Made by a program: the position numbers and the translations under genes. Of a stretch of 64,000 nt of DNA, positions 35,001-43,980 are shown piece by piece. The notes under the pieces were generated by a model that did not search any database, was not told the origin of the DNA, and was given only the letters and a program-made list of their open reading frames with translations. Location: assembly GCA_965230755.1 (NCBI GenBank), contig CBDDLT010000003.1, positions 1-64,000 on the forward strand. The letters are read 5' to 3'. How positions within the stretch are numbered: the first letter of the stretch is position 1; every line of letters starts with the position of its first letter. This DNA is from DATFJT01 sp965230755 (GTDB lineage: Bacteria; Bacteroidota; Bacteroidia; Chitinophagales; Saprospiraceae).

Positions 35001-36767
35001 GGTAGCCTTCATTAGGAGGTTGACTATACCAGACCCTAATACCGTATTTGGATACTCAATAATAACAGAATCTCCTACCGTATTTACCGGTAGTAATGCG
35101 CTATCATTACTTCCTGAATAAAAGTAAGTAGGTGGGCCAATATAGGTTAATCCCGATTGATCAAGATTAATAATCAAGCGACTAAAACCCTCTGTATCTG
35201 ATTTGGTCTGGGTATGCAATGTTGAATAGTTGATTTCCAAATTAAAAGTATCGCAATCCCTCAGATCTGTAGGCATCTCAAGATCAAATCTCGCCAACTG
35301 CCTTCCTCCAAATCCTATACCCGCTCTGGAAAGATCATAACTATTAATCTCGCATTGATCCATATAGCTGTATGACCTATTGAAATAATACCAGGCGATA
35401 TCTCCATTACATCTTCCTCGACAACCCTCTTCCAAATTATTGGCATAAGTGGGCACTTCCAGTGTAATACACTCTCCTGGCTGAACTACAATTCCGTCAA
35501 ATTCGTATTCGACATTTTGAGGATACCTTTCAAGTGTACAGTCGTTTTGATAATACTCTGGTATAGCTGATACATTTATTTGATTACTAGAGGTTCCTAT
35601 TTGAACATTATTTTCGTCAAAGACATTGATTTGCTCCAGGGTAAAGTAATTCTGCCCCGTACCGCTACCAGGAGTATTATTATGCAGTTCTAAAACAATA
35701 TTGGTCGCAGGACCGTCTCCTGTATTGCACATTTCAAAGGTCTGCATAACCGGAGTTCCATCTTTGGCTGCATTATCTCCATTAAAACAAAAGTCATTGT
35801 TCACTTCATCCTTAAAACCAAAACTAAGATTAGGAACCAAGTTGGGAATGACTGTTGTTTGCAACAAAATATCTGTCTCCATACAAATACCGGGACAACC
35901 CCAGTAAGATCCATAATAAGAATCATTGTCGCAGTTATCTACAGTATAAGTCCTTGTCAGAATAACCTGTTCTCCATTATCAAAATCCGTATCTAAATTT
36001 CCAAAATCATCTATAATTGGTCCGTCAATCGTGTAAATGAGTGTATCATCGATTACGGATGATGGCGTTAGCACTGTTCCGGCAGAAGTCTCCAACTGTG
36101 TTGTCGTAGTTCCTGGTCCATCAATGATATAGAAAGTAAATTCCGATAATCTACCCTGACCACCATTCGTTATGGTTAGACCCCTCATTACAGATGTCCC
36201 TACATTGGCTGTGATTGGACCTTCTCCAAACATGCTAAGTGATGGCACCAAAACATCATAAGTATTTAAGTTTACATTATTTTCGGTAATTGATCCAGCA
36301 TCTCCTGATACTTCCACTACATCTTTAAATGTACCTCCAGACATTAAATAATCAACCGCATCGCAATCCGCTTCACGCGCCCAGCTGAATGTAATTTCAT
36401 CCCCGGAATTAAGATCTGCAGGTGTAATACTGAACACCGGGTTTATTGGATCGAAGGTGGTCTGAACGATGTTTAATCCGCCTGATTCTGAAACCAGCAT
36501 CACCGAACCATCCACATAACTCACCCCTGTGGGCATTGTTAAAGTTACCGATGTGTTATCTGCACCATCACTAACAATGATTAATCTGGCTGAATTAACC
36601 TCGTCAAAGCTCTGGCATGTATTAACATCCTCAGTTAAAAGTGGATTACCTCCAGCATCATTATATAAAATGGTATACTGCGCCTGAACGGCGGTTTCGA
36701 ATTGAAGAATAAATAGCGCCAACAATAAGAAAACCCTACCTATGTTTCTGGCCATAGATGATTGCAT
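32019..36767 (-). CDS. Giant surface protein G2, paralogue of G1
   Basis: A 1582-residue secreted protein with a signal peptide ending in VQAQ. It shares with G1 the N-terminal block (YTILYNDAGGNPLLTEDVNT ...) and the C-terminal block of about 450 residues from EVQLQVNSEPNIPLPLC, while the middle differs strongly. The middle contains WYPNEYRPFTFPDEF, the EYRP-type module common to G1, A and B. It ends CPECPDPNCLGVNVLIVTD, the complete shared tail. Cysteines are numerous and mostly conserved in the end blocks, so disulfides are likely. ACGTAAAC ends 10 bases upstream of the ATG (36778-36785). G1 follows 76 bases downstream, probably co-transcribed. Confidence 0.85.
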   Translation of the reverse strand: MQSSMARNIGRVFLLLALFILQFETAVQAQYTILYNDAGGNPLLTEDVNTCQSFDEVNSARLIIVSDGADNTSVTLTMPTGVSYVDGSVMLVSESGGLNIVQTTFDPINPVFSITPADLNSGDEITFSWAREADCDAVDYLMSGGTFKDVVEVSGDAGSITENNVNLNTYDVLVPSLSMFGEGPITANVGTSVMRGLTITNGGQGRLSEFTFYIIDGPGTTTTQLETSAGTVLTPSSVIDDTLIYTIDGPIIDDFGNLDTDFDNGEQVILTRTYTVDNCDNDSYYGSYWGCPGICMETDILLQTTVIPNLVPNLSFGFKDEVNNDFCFNGDNAAKDGTPVMQTFEMCNTGDGPATNIVLELHNNTPGSGTGQNYFTLEQINVFDENNVQIGTSSNQINVSAIPEYYQNDCTLERYPQNVEYEFDGIVVQPGECITLEVPTYANNLEEGCRGRCNGDIAWYYFNRSYSYMDQCEINSYDLSRAGIGFGGRQLARFDLEMPTDLRDCDTFNLEINYSTLHTQTKSDTEGFSRLIINLDQSGLTYIGPPTYFYSGSNDSALLPVNTVGDSVIIEYPNTVLGSGIVNLLMKATCDVGGGALTLDLAHQGKYDDSCAELPYHHNCLSRTFQMHCPDPCPRGGATPRFFSLERVSIGLEDDDNNGVPDGTGLANRDSIRLHRASNCDTVRGAWEIYVNPNTIGPNAGLPFNHVYIEFDLNHRDVTCNDQQIDNSFTPLPDAEVTVFPADGSPSYTCQVTASIEGADLDLAKYDLTPCKASWEGGDSIYVEALFRVNARTGSSGFVQYVADNEVYSSYIPDPVGPNPSDENKYTCDHYDDYLNIYHHYSSLWYPSPQVLNGCSGTIRMDYRYYINTQTGDIWYPNEYRPFTFPDEFRVNWPEELPYRPGSATFAGMAIPVGDISQIGDELVFSNLRQFFQSYGGTLLEPDETWSYSISFAVDATCDLQAGIYNSSYSATQIGNGCHSSDQPFPGWSGCGGTNSSNTAQIFYNTPQPFLTGGGMVQYSTNEVCWDVILNNGSNTVDAPFSWFYPDDLVGNLSNIRVLENGIPVNENNGFFELGTNAFGSSTSYEICAIPTTCDSAKVDLFTGYGCAEYPTTFNGLACESDTLIGIPHRSEVQLQVNSEPNIPLPLCSEQDVELQVTSAQAAYLDNPELTILLPTGTLITSDITYEYPAGSGNIEVAGFSQSGSLYTVDLEGHSLVSSIGIPGTLDALAPEDREVVVRFSVNTDCDFTSGSGIVFQAFGDRPCGDPAINNGVRARTSDLSVLGADLPFASSIDAELATDPKLIGCIGTEVLVNLEFVGLSSNQTTDEDSVFVTLDPGVEYVGDSFVCCSTDPGTCLSISDVQLLGSGQTKISLAMPAGGLDITNPVSSCFTINIKNSSNAECDVLRALTVEAVGSITGVQCSTAPGGECPSLKIITGQESIEFDTEKTELNLIDSEISCTSISNQVDFNLEIQLDSMGLLAGNEIIVDVYCADGNGMTAAYLNSEAISGPVAAGTQVQIMGMIDGNLCDLDNGIIVEISAVSNSGNDNCICEEIVIPSGAIECPECPDPNCLGVNVLIVTD

Positions 36768-37089
36768 CTTGAAAAAAGTTTACGTACAAAAACTTATAAG
36801 GGGGAAATATTCGCCGTAAAGTTACAAAAAATATTCCTAATATGGAGATTTGGGGGTCTTTTGGGCATCTTGAAGCCAAAAGTACCCTATACCTGTTAGG
36901 TACCGTAAAGTGATAAAACTGCCGGCGTCAAAGACTCATCCGGCAGCCCTCCCTTAAAAGCGTAAAATTTATCTTAGCTGTTTGTTTACCATGTAAAGCC
37001 CATTCTATTGTGATTTTATAATGCCTCACAGAGGTCATATTCTACTTAACCTTTGTCTTTTCGAGTATTTTTAGCTTGATGACACCAAA
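36768..37089. other. Spacer between P2 and G2
   Basis: About 320 bases with no credible gene. It holds the ACGTAAAC box of G2 (36778-36785), a terminator-like hairpin for P2 (36915-36946), and a stretch with GCGTAAAATTTAT just upstream of that hairpin in P2's transcript. Similar GCGTAA-ATT sequences lie in the 3' regions of A and B. Confidence 0.45.
36915..36946 (-). terminator. Rho-independent-type terminator of P2
   Basis: On the minus strand CTGCCGG (36946-36940) pairs with CCGGCAG (36925-36919) around a 14-base loop and is followed by TTTT. It lies about 145 bases past the P2 stop. The GCTGCCG start recurs in the terminators of A and B. Confidence 0.6.
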
Positions 37090-39900
37090 TCAATTATCCG
37101 TTCTTCTTATAATTCGAACCCCAAAACAATTCGGATTCACACAAGGATTAACACTCATCAACACCGGATCATAATCATCTTCGTCATTAGGGTTATCCAG
37201 TCCCCCAGTACTATCGTCGTCGATATCATTATCTGTGGCCAATTCGCTGGTACTTCCATCATTGGTCATTGCCAATGGACTATCCTCGTCTAAGGTTGTT
37301 GCACCACCATCTATATCTGCAGCATCTACTATCTCAGCATTATTGATGATACTAGTTCCCGAAAAAGAATTGGGAATAGTAAAGTTCAGGGTTACTACCG
37401 CGGCATCTCCACTAGCCAGAAGCTCTACTTCAAAATTCGGACCTGTGCCTATTACCGACATTGCTGAACCATTCACTGTGGTTGGTGCCGGTGTTATGCT
37501 TACAAAACTCAACTCGCCTACATTGAAGTAATCCTCCACATCAATATCGAAGGCAGCTAAACTCCCTTGATTATATATAGTAATGTCAAAGCTGACCGCA
37601 TCACCTGGCGAAAATGGCCCCGGTGTACCGCTATTTAGAACTTTTGTCAGCGCGAGATCAAAACTTTGATTAATGGAAATACTGGCCGGATCGTAATCAT
37701 CTTCATCATTAGGATTATCCATGCCTCCCGTACTCTCATCATCTACGTCATTATCCGTTGCCAATTCATTCGAACTTCCGTCATTTGTATTTCCCAATGG
37801 ACTATCCTCATCCACTGCCAGAGATCCTCCATCTGTTTCCGAAGCGAAAACAATTTCCGCATTATTTACAATGCTGGTTCCTCCGAAATTTGAATCAATA
37901 TCAAAATTCAATGTAACTATAACGGAATCTCCTGGTTCTAATTGATTTACTTCGAAATTCGGACCGGCACCAATAATACTCACCCCATTTCCTTGTACTG
38001 TTAATACACCTGCTGATAAATTGGTGAAGCTTAACTCCGAACCTGAGAAATAGTCATTGACCATAATATCATATGCTACCCCTGTTCCTTGATTAATGAC
38101 TGTAATATCATAGCTTACAGAACTTCCAGGACTATAAGGACCTGCTGAACTCACCGTCTTGAATAAAGCAACATCAAAACAAGCCTCAACTATGGCAGTT
38201 CCCATAGATGTATCCTGACATCCCTGAATATCAGTAAATATTACCATTTGTTCATCGGGACTAGAAGCCGGTGTAAATGTATAGGACTCATCTGTGCTGC
38301 CATCTTCCCATTCGAATGTATAAGGCGGAATACCTCCTTGAATGGATTCGATAAACAAGGTTGTCATATCGCCTTCACAAACAGTATCGCTACTCACCGT
38401 CATACTGAATTCCGGACAAACGCATGCATTGAAACCATCAACTCTGATCGCCTGATCATCACTTGCTCCATTGGTGGGACCATTGGTATTCGACCACCAG
38501 GTATAGCGTCCTGGGTTATTTTGCTCATCCCAGGCATCATCTGGACCATTTGAATAAGAAATATACATGCACTCAATTGGGGACTCAGAATTAACCACTA
38601 TTGTCCCATTTGGATCATTTGGAGACAAATCTCCGCTAGTACCGTCATTTGGATCATATACAGACTTTGCAGTTTGCCCACTAACAATTACCCCATTTCC
38701 CAAAGCAGTAACAGTCATGGGTACATTATTTCCATCCGAATCAATAGCTGAAACTATGACTTCATCTTGAAAAGAATTTCCTGGAGGTTCAAGGGGATTA
38801 ATATTTTGAGAATATAGAAGCGTGGCATGGTCTATATCACTAATGTTATAATCCGTAATTATAACTTGTTTGTCAAAACAAAACTCTAAAGTAATGTCAT
38901 CAGTGTGATCTGAACTGACAATTCCCCAGCTTAAATAATTGGGACCGTACCCCCCATTAGTTTCTGTGTAGAATCTACCGCAATCAGAATCCCAAGGATC
39001 GTCTATAGAGCCATTCCCCGGAATATCATCTGTACCTCCTGTAATTACTCCACAACCACCGGCGGGATCATAACCATGTACACCAGCGGCATGCTGATCC
39101 GCGTCACCATTTCTGTTAGCCGGGTCGATTAAGGTCACCGTAGTATTTAGTGTTCCTCCCGGATAAGGAATCGAATAATTCATAGAACTTGTATTCCTTA
39201 ACCACACTTGTCCATTTCCACTAAAATCAGCCCATTGAAACCGAACATCATTGCAAGAATTGGTGATAATGGGCTCATTGCAACCAGTAACATTAAAAAA
39301 CAACATCTCGAACTCCTCAGTAGGTCCTTCCAGTCCACAAGCCTCTATTCTAACTACAACCGTAGGTGAGATAAATGCGGTTAAATCATAAACAGGCAAA
39401 CCATTTGGATTGTCATTGACGGGATCTATATTATCCAACAAAGTAAAATTAGCCCCGCCATCGCTGGACAGGTATACGTTGACATTATCCGCAGAACTTA
39501 AAGTATTGTTGAATTGATATTTAAAAGTTAGAATTGCCTCTGAATAACCCGATAGATCTATGGATCTTTCCACTGATCTGCATATGCCCAAATCCGCTCT
39601 CATACTTAGTTTCTGCTTAGGACTGGTTTCAATGAGAATTTCACCAGTCCCGGGTGTACCATCATCATTGATTTCAACCCAATCACTGGTAAACAGCAGC
39701 GTGCCATTTTGATTGGAATAACTGACAACTCTAAAATAATCTACGGCATCAGCGCAGTTTCTTCCTTGCGCGAAAACAGCATTATTTGTAAAAGGCAATA
39801 GCACCATTGCACAAACAGCACTGAATATTTTAAGCATGAATTTTAAGCGATGAATGGACCTCTCCGGCACTCCGCAGAATGAAATGTTTACGTTTGTCAT
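37090..39900 (-). CDS. Surface protein P2: N-terminal beta domain plus two DUF11 repeats
   Basis: A 936-residue secreted protein, full-length paralogue of P1. It starts MTNVNISFCGVPERS with a signal peptide ending VFAQ. Then come the jelly-roll-like domain (RNCADAVDYFRVVSYSNQNG), the Cys domain with WADFSGNGQVWLRNTSSMNY, a PKD-like segment (GGIPPYTFEWEDGSTDESYT), and two DUF11 repeats with PNDEDDYDP linkers. The C-terminus reads CVNPNCFGVRIIRRTDN, a variant of the shared tail intermediate between the P1 and A/B forms. ACGTAAAC lies within codons 3-5 (39886-39893). Unlike the A/B and G1/G2 pairs, P1 and P2 show no strongly diverged centre. Confidence 0.86.
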   Translation of the reverse strand: MTNVNISFCGVPERSIHRLKFMLKIFSAVCAMVLLPFTNNAVFAQGRNCADAVDYFRVVSYSNQNGTLLFTSDWVEINDDGTPGTGEILIETSPKQKLSMRADLGICRSVERSIDLSGYSEAILTFKYQFNNTLSSADNVNVYLSSDGGANFTLLDNIDPVNDNPNGLPVYDLTAFISPTVVVRIEACGLEGPTEEFEMLFFNVTGCNEPIITNSCNDVRFQWADFSGNGQVWLRNTSSMNYSIPYPGGTLNTTVTLIDPANRNGDADQHAAGVHGYDPAGGCGVITGGTDDIPGNGSIDDPWDSDCGRFYTETNGGYGPNYLSWGIVSSDHTDDITLEFCFDKQVIITDYNISDIDHATLLYSQNINPLEPPGNSFQDEVIVSAIDSDGNNVPMTVTALGNGVIVSGQTAKSVYDPNDGTSGDLSPNDPNGTIVVNSESPIECMYISYSNGPDDAWDEQNNPGRYTWWSNTNGPTNGASDDQAIRVDGFNACVCPEFSMTVSSDTVCEGDMTTLFIESIQGGIPPYTFEWEDGSTDESYTFTPASSPDEQMVIFTDIQGCQDTSMGTAIVEACFDVALFKTVSSAGPYSPGSSVSYDITVINQGTGVAYDIMVNDYFSGSELSFTNLSAGVLTVQGNGVSIIGAGPNFEVNQLEPGDSVIVTLNFDIDSNFGGTSIVNNAEIVFASETDGGSLAVDEDSPLGNTNDGSSNELATDNDVDDESTGGMDNPNDEDDYDPASISINQSFDLALTKVLNSGTPGPFSPGDAVSFDITIYNQGSLAAFDIDVEDYFNVGELSFVSITPAPTTVNGSAMSVIGTGPNFEVELLASGDAAVVTLNFTIPNSFSGTSIINNAEIVDAADIDGGATTLDEDSPLAMTNDGSTSELATDNDIDDDSTGGLDNPNDEDDYDPVLMSVNPCVNPNCFGVRIIRRTDN

Positions 39901-40397
39901 AATGTTAGTTTTTTGGTAAGACTAAATTTCCTTTTGCTTTCAATTAAATGGCATAAAAATTATTCTTTTGGTTTATGACATGAGATATGGATCGCCACTG
40001 TAATCAACTAGACTACCTAGAGAAACATTCTATTCGAAAAAATACGAATCGTGAAAACTCGCTGGTACCAGGAGAAATAGCTAGTGTGTTGGGTGCATAT
40101 ACTGCTTTATTGGAGGCAAAGAATTACCGAGATTGATAATATGACTTATGGTCCAGTTTCGTTAATTGAATCCAGAATTCAGAAACAATAGCCTTGAGAT
40201 TGTACCTAATTAGAATTACTCTAAGTACTTCATCAAAAATTGACGTTTATCCTGTTACTATGCAACTAACGACCATTTTTAAAAATGGGGAGCTATTCAT
40301 TTGGTTACTTTGGAGTCGTTCGCATATTATCGAACATTAATTATCTCATCTTCATACAATTTATTTTAAATATTAGTTAATCACATTCCTATTCTAA
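39901..40397. other. Spacer between P2 and the decayed third giant copy
   Basis: About 500 bases. It must hold the P2 promoter. The only protein-like frame is a 49-codon plus-strand ORF at 39987-40136. No terminator, repeat or RNA gene was recognised in the rest. Confidence 0.3.
39987..40136 (+). CDS. Small hypothetical protein or gene fragment
   Basis: A 49-residue frame starting MDRHCNQLDYLEKHS, with NSLVPGEIASVLGAYTALLE near its end. The latter half is helical and reads like genuine protein sequence, whereas the first part is unremarkable. I do not recognise the family. It is on the opposite strand to all neighbours and may be the remnant of a gene displaced when the surface island expanded. 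Confidence 0.3.
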   Translation: MDRHCNQLDYLEKHSIRKNTNRENSLVPGEIASVLGAYTALLEAKNYRD

Positions 40398-41153
40398 TTA
40401 CGCCGCAGATTTGATACTAAGAGTCCGCTCTTTCAAGGAATCTTTATTTCCATCATTGGTCGTAAAAAATTTCATTCTCAATTGCTTCGTCAATGACTTA
40501 TCGTTAAAGCATTTATTTCTTTTATACGGCACCTTAAATGCAGCATTTTCAGTGAAATCAATTGTTTCAGCTATATTTAGACTCTTATTTTCATCATTGT
40601 GTCTGTTTCTCATAAATTCTTCAGACATCAGAAATGAATAATAGTGGTAAATAAAAGGGGGTAGAAAATTGACCACTAATTTGGGGTTTACAGAGCCTAA
40701 AATGTACAAGTTGTATTCTACCCCCAGATCACTGTAAACATGATTTGACGAACGGCGATTCTCCTTGTCCTCACCGCTACTTAATTCTTTGTATTGAGTT
40801 TCTTCCTTCGTTGAAGGATTTATTTCATCGATTATATTATTCGCGGAATGAATACGTGGTGTAGAAATCAATTCATGCTTGCAATCTATCTTTGTCAAAC
40901 TGGTAGAAGCAAGTTCATTTAATACCAATAAATAATTCACGTAACAAATAGGTGTGTCAATGCAAGAGTATATATCCAAGGTGTTTTTTAAGATATAATG
41001 TGAATGGTGTACGGCTTGACCTTTAACTGGGCCCAAAATGCAATTAATACCGACGGTAGTAAATGCCAGGGAAACATTTTCAAAGAAAAAATACACGACG
41101 TCGACAATATATAATTTTGACGACAGCGGGGGATACGCATATATCATCATCAC
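40398..41153 (-). pseudogene. Internally deleted, decayed third copy of the A/B giant gene, still open
   Basis: The 251-codon frame is a shrunken relative of A and B. Its start (MMMIYAYPPLSSKLYI) matches the A signal-peptide region (IMIRKRSPFTTKFHFV) in spacing. The middle jumps to LGVEYNLYILGSVNPKLVVN plus FLPP, matching LGVECDVDVLNSVNPRLTVN plus FLPP near residue 1810 of A. The 60-70 bases upstream also align with the A and B upstream regions. About 1700 codons of the middle, the DUF11 domain and the C-terminal tail are missing. The Cys/Asp-rich composition is replaced by Lys/Asn/Tyr. An open frame of this length in decayed DNA is unexpected. It may be residual coding or chance. Confidence 0.6.
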
Positions 41154-41203
41154 AAAATTTACAATACCTAAGTAAATTTTGGCTCGGCCTACGTTTAAAA
41201 TAT

Positions 41204-41219
41204 AACATAAATCATGCCA
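41204..41219 (-). promoter_or_regulatory. Decayed sigma-54-like element upstream of the third copy
   Basis: The minus strand reads TGGCATGATTTATGTT, aligned with TGGCATGATTTGTGC(A/G) upstream of A and B. The -24 half is kept, but the -12 GC has become GT. It lies about 50 bases upstream of the relic start. Confidence 0.35.
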
Positions 41220-41316
41220 AACTTATCACATAGAATTATTTTGACAATTTTGATATACACCTATTTATATTGGCAATCCGTTAAAGGAGCTGACTATAAA
41301 TCCAGAATTGGAATAA

Positions 41317-41349
41317 ATAAAAAACTGCCGCAGTAAGTACTAGCGGCAG
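41317..41349 (-). terminator. Rho-independent terminator of gene A
   Basis: On the minus strand CTGCCGC (41349-41343) pairs with GCGGCAG (41331-41325) around an 11-base loop, followed by TTTTTT. It begins about 37 bases past the A stop. Confidence 0.75.
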
Positions 41350-41385
41350 CTTTCAATATAGCGTAATTTTATTCTGTTCTTTTAT

Positions 41386-43980
41386 TTAATTGTCGATCAT
41401 TCTTGTCGTCCTAACTCCGAAACAATTTTCGGATTCACACAATCTAATAATGGCCGGATCATGATCATCTTCATCTGTCGCTGAATTTCCATCACCTACC
41501 GTACCGGTACCATCTCCATCTACATGGTTGTCCGCCTCTGATCCAGGATCACCTCCTGCATCATTCGTATTATCACTATCCGGTGTACTGTCTTTATCCA
41601 AGGGATATTCATTCGTACTATCCTGATCATTATCGAATTGAGCAATCTCAGCTACGTTGACTATCTGCGTACCTGTAAAATCATCATTGATAGTAAATGT
41701 TATGTCCACTTTTAGACTATCTCCAGTTAATAAAGGACCATTTAGATTAGTGCCTATATATCCTGCTACTCCAGTACCTTGTAATTGCCAATCACTATCC
41801 GATAAGGTCAAAGCATCACTTGGGAAGTAGTCTACTAAATCAATATTGTACAATGTCGGTAACTCTTGGTTATAGACCGTGATCGTAAAGGTCACTTCTT
41901 CTCCCGGTCTATACACCCTACTTGGTGATGGCGGTCGTTTAACCAATGCTGCATCATGGCATTGCAGTAGACTAAACTCTTCACTTATACTCGTACAAAT
42001 ATCTCCGATATTATAGTATTCTAACGCATAGTCTCCCAACTCGGTAGCGAGATATGTCGAACTATTACCTGACTGAACTATTGTTCTACTGTTATCCGGA
42101 TTGATTCGATACCAGATGTAATTGGTAAATCCATTTGGACCCTGGAATGTCCTTTGAACATCATCACAATCATAAGCATTAACCACAATATCATCTACTG
42201 ATTGCTGCTCTACACTTACTGGGTATGAACCCAAGAATTCGCAAACATCAAAGCCGTTATCGATGGTAACGCGCAATGTGTAGGTTATATCATCCGCCGG
42301 ATCACAGATTGTAGGCGTAAAACTCGTATTGTCATCGAGGTATAAATCCGGAAGCCATTCTATCGTGGCATATTCACCAAACCCTCCTTCTAGATTTACT
42401 ACAAGTTCTCTACAGCCCACATTACACATCGTGATTTCTTCATAATCTCCTACTTCATAATCCGCCAAAGAATAAAACTCAGTAGTATAGTTCTCTTCAT
42501 CACAACCTCCTAATTGACTAGATACCTGCATTACGATCGGTGATGATACACCATAACCATCATTGATACTAACGTATAAAGAATCCCCTACCCTTTCAAG
42601 ACTAACTCCTTGTTCCGGAATAAAGGTGATACTGAAATCATCCTCACATACTTCCATCCCAAATCTACCTCCAGGACACAACACAACTTCTTCTCCTATA
42701 GAGTATGAAAAGTCTGGTTCGAAGCTTACATATTCATACTCCGTCTCATCACAAACACAAGCAGAGTTTTGATCCACTTTTAAAAACACCGGACAGGCCT
42801 GTCCATTTGGAGAAGTTAATGTTCCTGACAAACTCACCATTTCACCCGTTCCAATGGTCAAGTTTTGCATTTCCTCAGATATGATAGGATCTATTCCCTC
42901 ATCGAACTCACCATTTAGATTTAAATCTTGCACCAATTGGAAAGCAACTGTCTGGTTAAATGGATCACCTTGATTGGTGAAATCCACACTATAGTTAAAT
43001 GTAACATTAGCTGGATCGTCATCACAAACTACTGTCAACAACTGATCACTGACTGTGACTGGGGGTAGAAAATTAACAGTTAATCGAGGGTTTACAGAGT
43101 TCAAAACATCTACATCACATTCTACCCCCAACTCATCACAAACCTGATCCATTATCGTACTTGAAACTCCAACTCCAATTTCTCCTTCTCCACACTCCGT
43201 GGTTTCCGGCAATTGCATGGGTATTCCTATCTTGAAAGCCTGACCTGGCCCGATTCCGTCCGGAAGCGTACCGCAAATTTCAACTACACTTCCTGTAGTA
43301 GTTTCTACAAAACCAGCATCATAACCATCAGGGGTTATAAAGTATACTGATCCTGCAACATATTCGATCTCGTTCAAATCCAATTCCATGCATACCGATG
43401 CATCCTGCGTTTCCCCAAATGGGGAGATATTAAGGTAAGTTAACTCCAGTGTATCGGGAACGCTACAATATAGATCCAAAGGCTCTCCAAAAACAAAGAA
43501 CTGCGCAAAATCAGCAGGATTTGCATTTCGAATAATGATAGGCTCGCCCTGCACCAACATACTGTAAACCCTCGCCTCACAAGGATCGGCTCCATTGGCT
43601 ATAAACCAAGGCGAAGTTCCACTGATGAATTCGTCACAAACCGTTACTACCCTAAAGTTGAATTGTATAAAATTACTATCCGCATCCGAAAGAATTCCCT
43701 TTAAGCCATTATTAGAAATATACTGAGACCATATGGCATCGTCCGTATAAGTCCAATACTCTCCTCTTACTGTATTTTTATTTACATCCGGAGTTGGATC
43801 AGGAATAGACACAGGAGCGACCGTATTATTTGGACCTCCGGGATAAGAAACTGTCCAGCTGCCCGGAACAAATTCCAGTCCACTTGGAAAATACCATTCT
43901 GTTATGATATCCGTCAGCGTTGCTACTTTCACATTCTTTACCACAACTCCTAAGTCTATCGTATCACAAAGTCCATATTC
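41386..43980 (-). repeat. Near-identical 3' tract of gene A, repeated in gene B at 48625-51219
   Basis: This roughly 2.6-kb segment encodes the last 865 or so residues of A. It recurs in B at a constant offset of 7239 bases with only scattered single-base differences. Similarity drops abruptly around 43980 (B 51219), just after the codons for EEAEIQVEWNPNP. The sharp edge suggests recent gene conversion or duplication followed by replacement of the centre. Confidence 0.85.
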
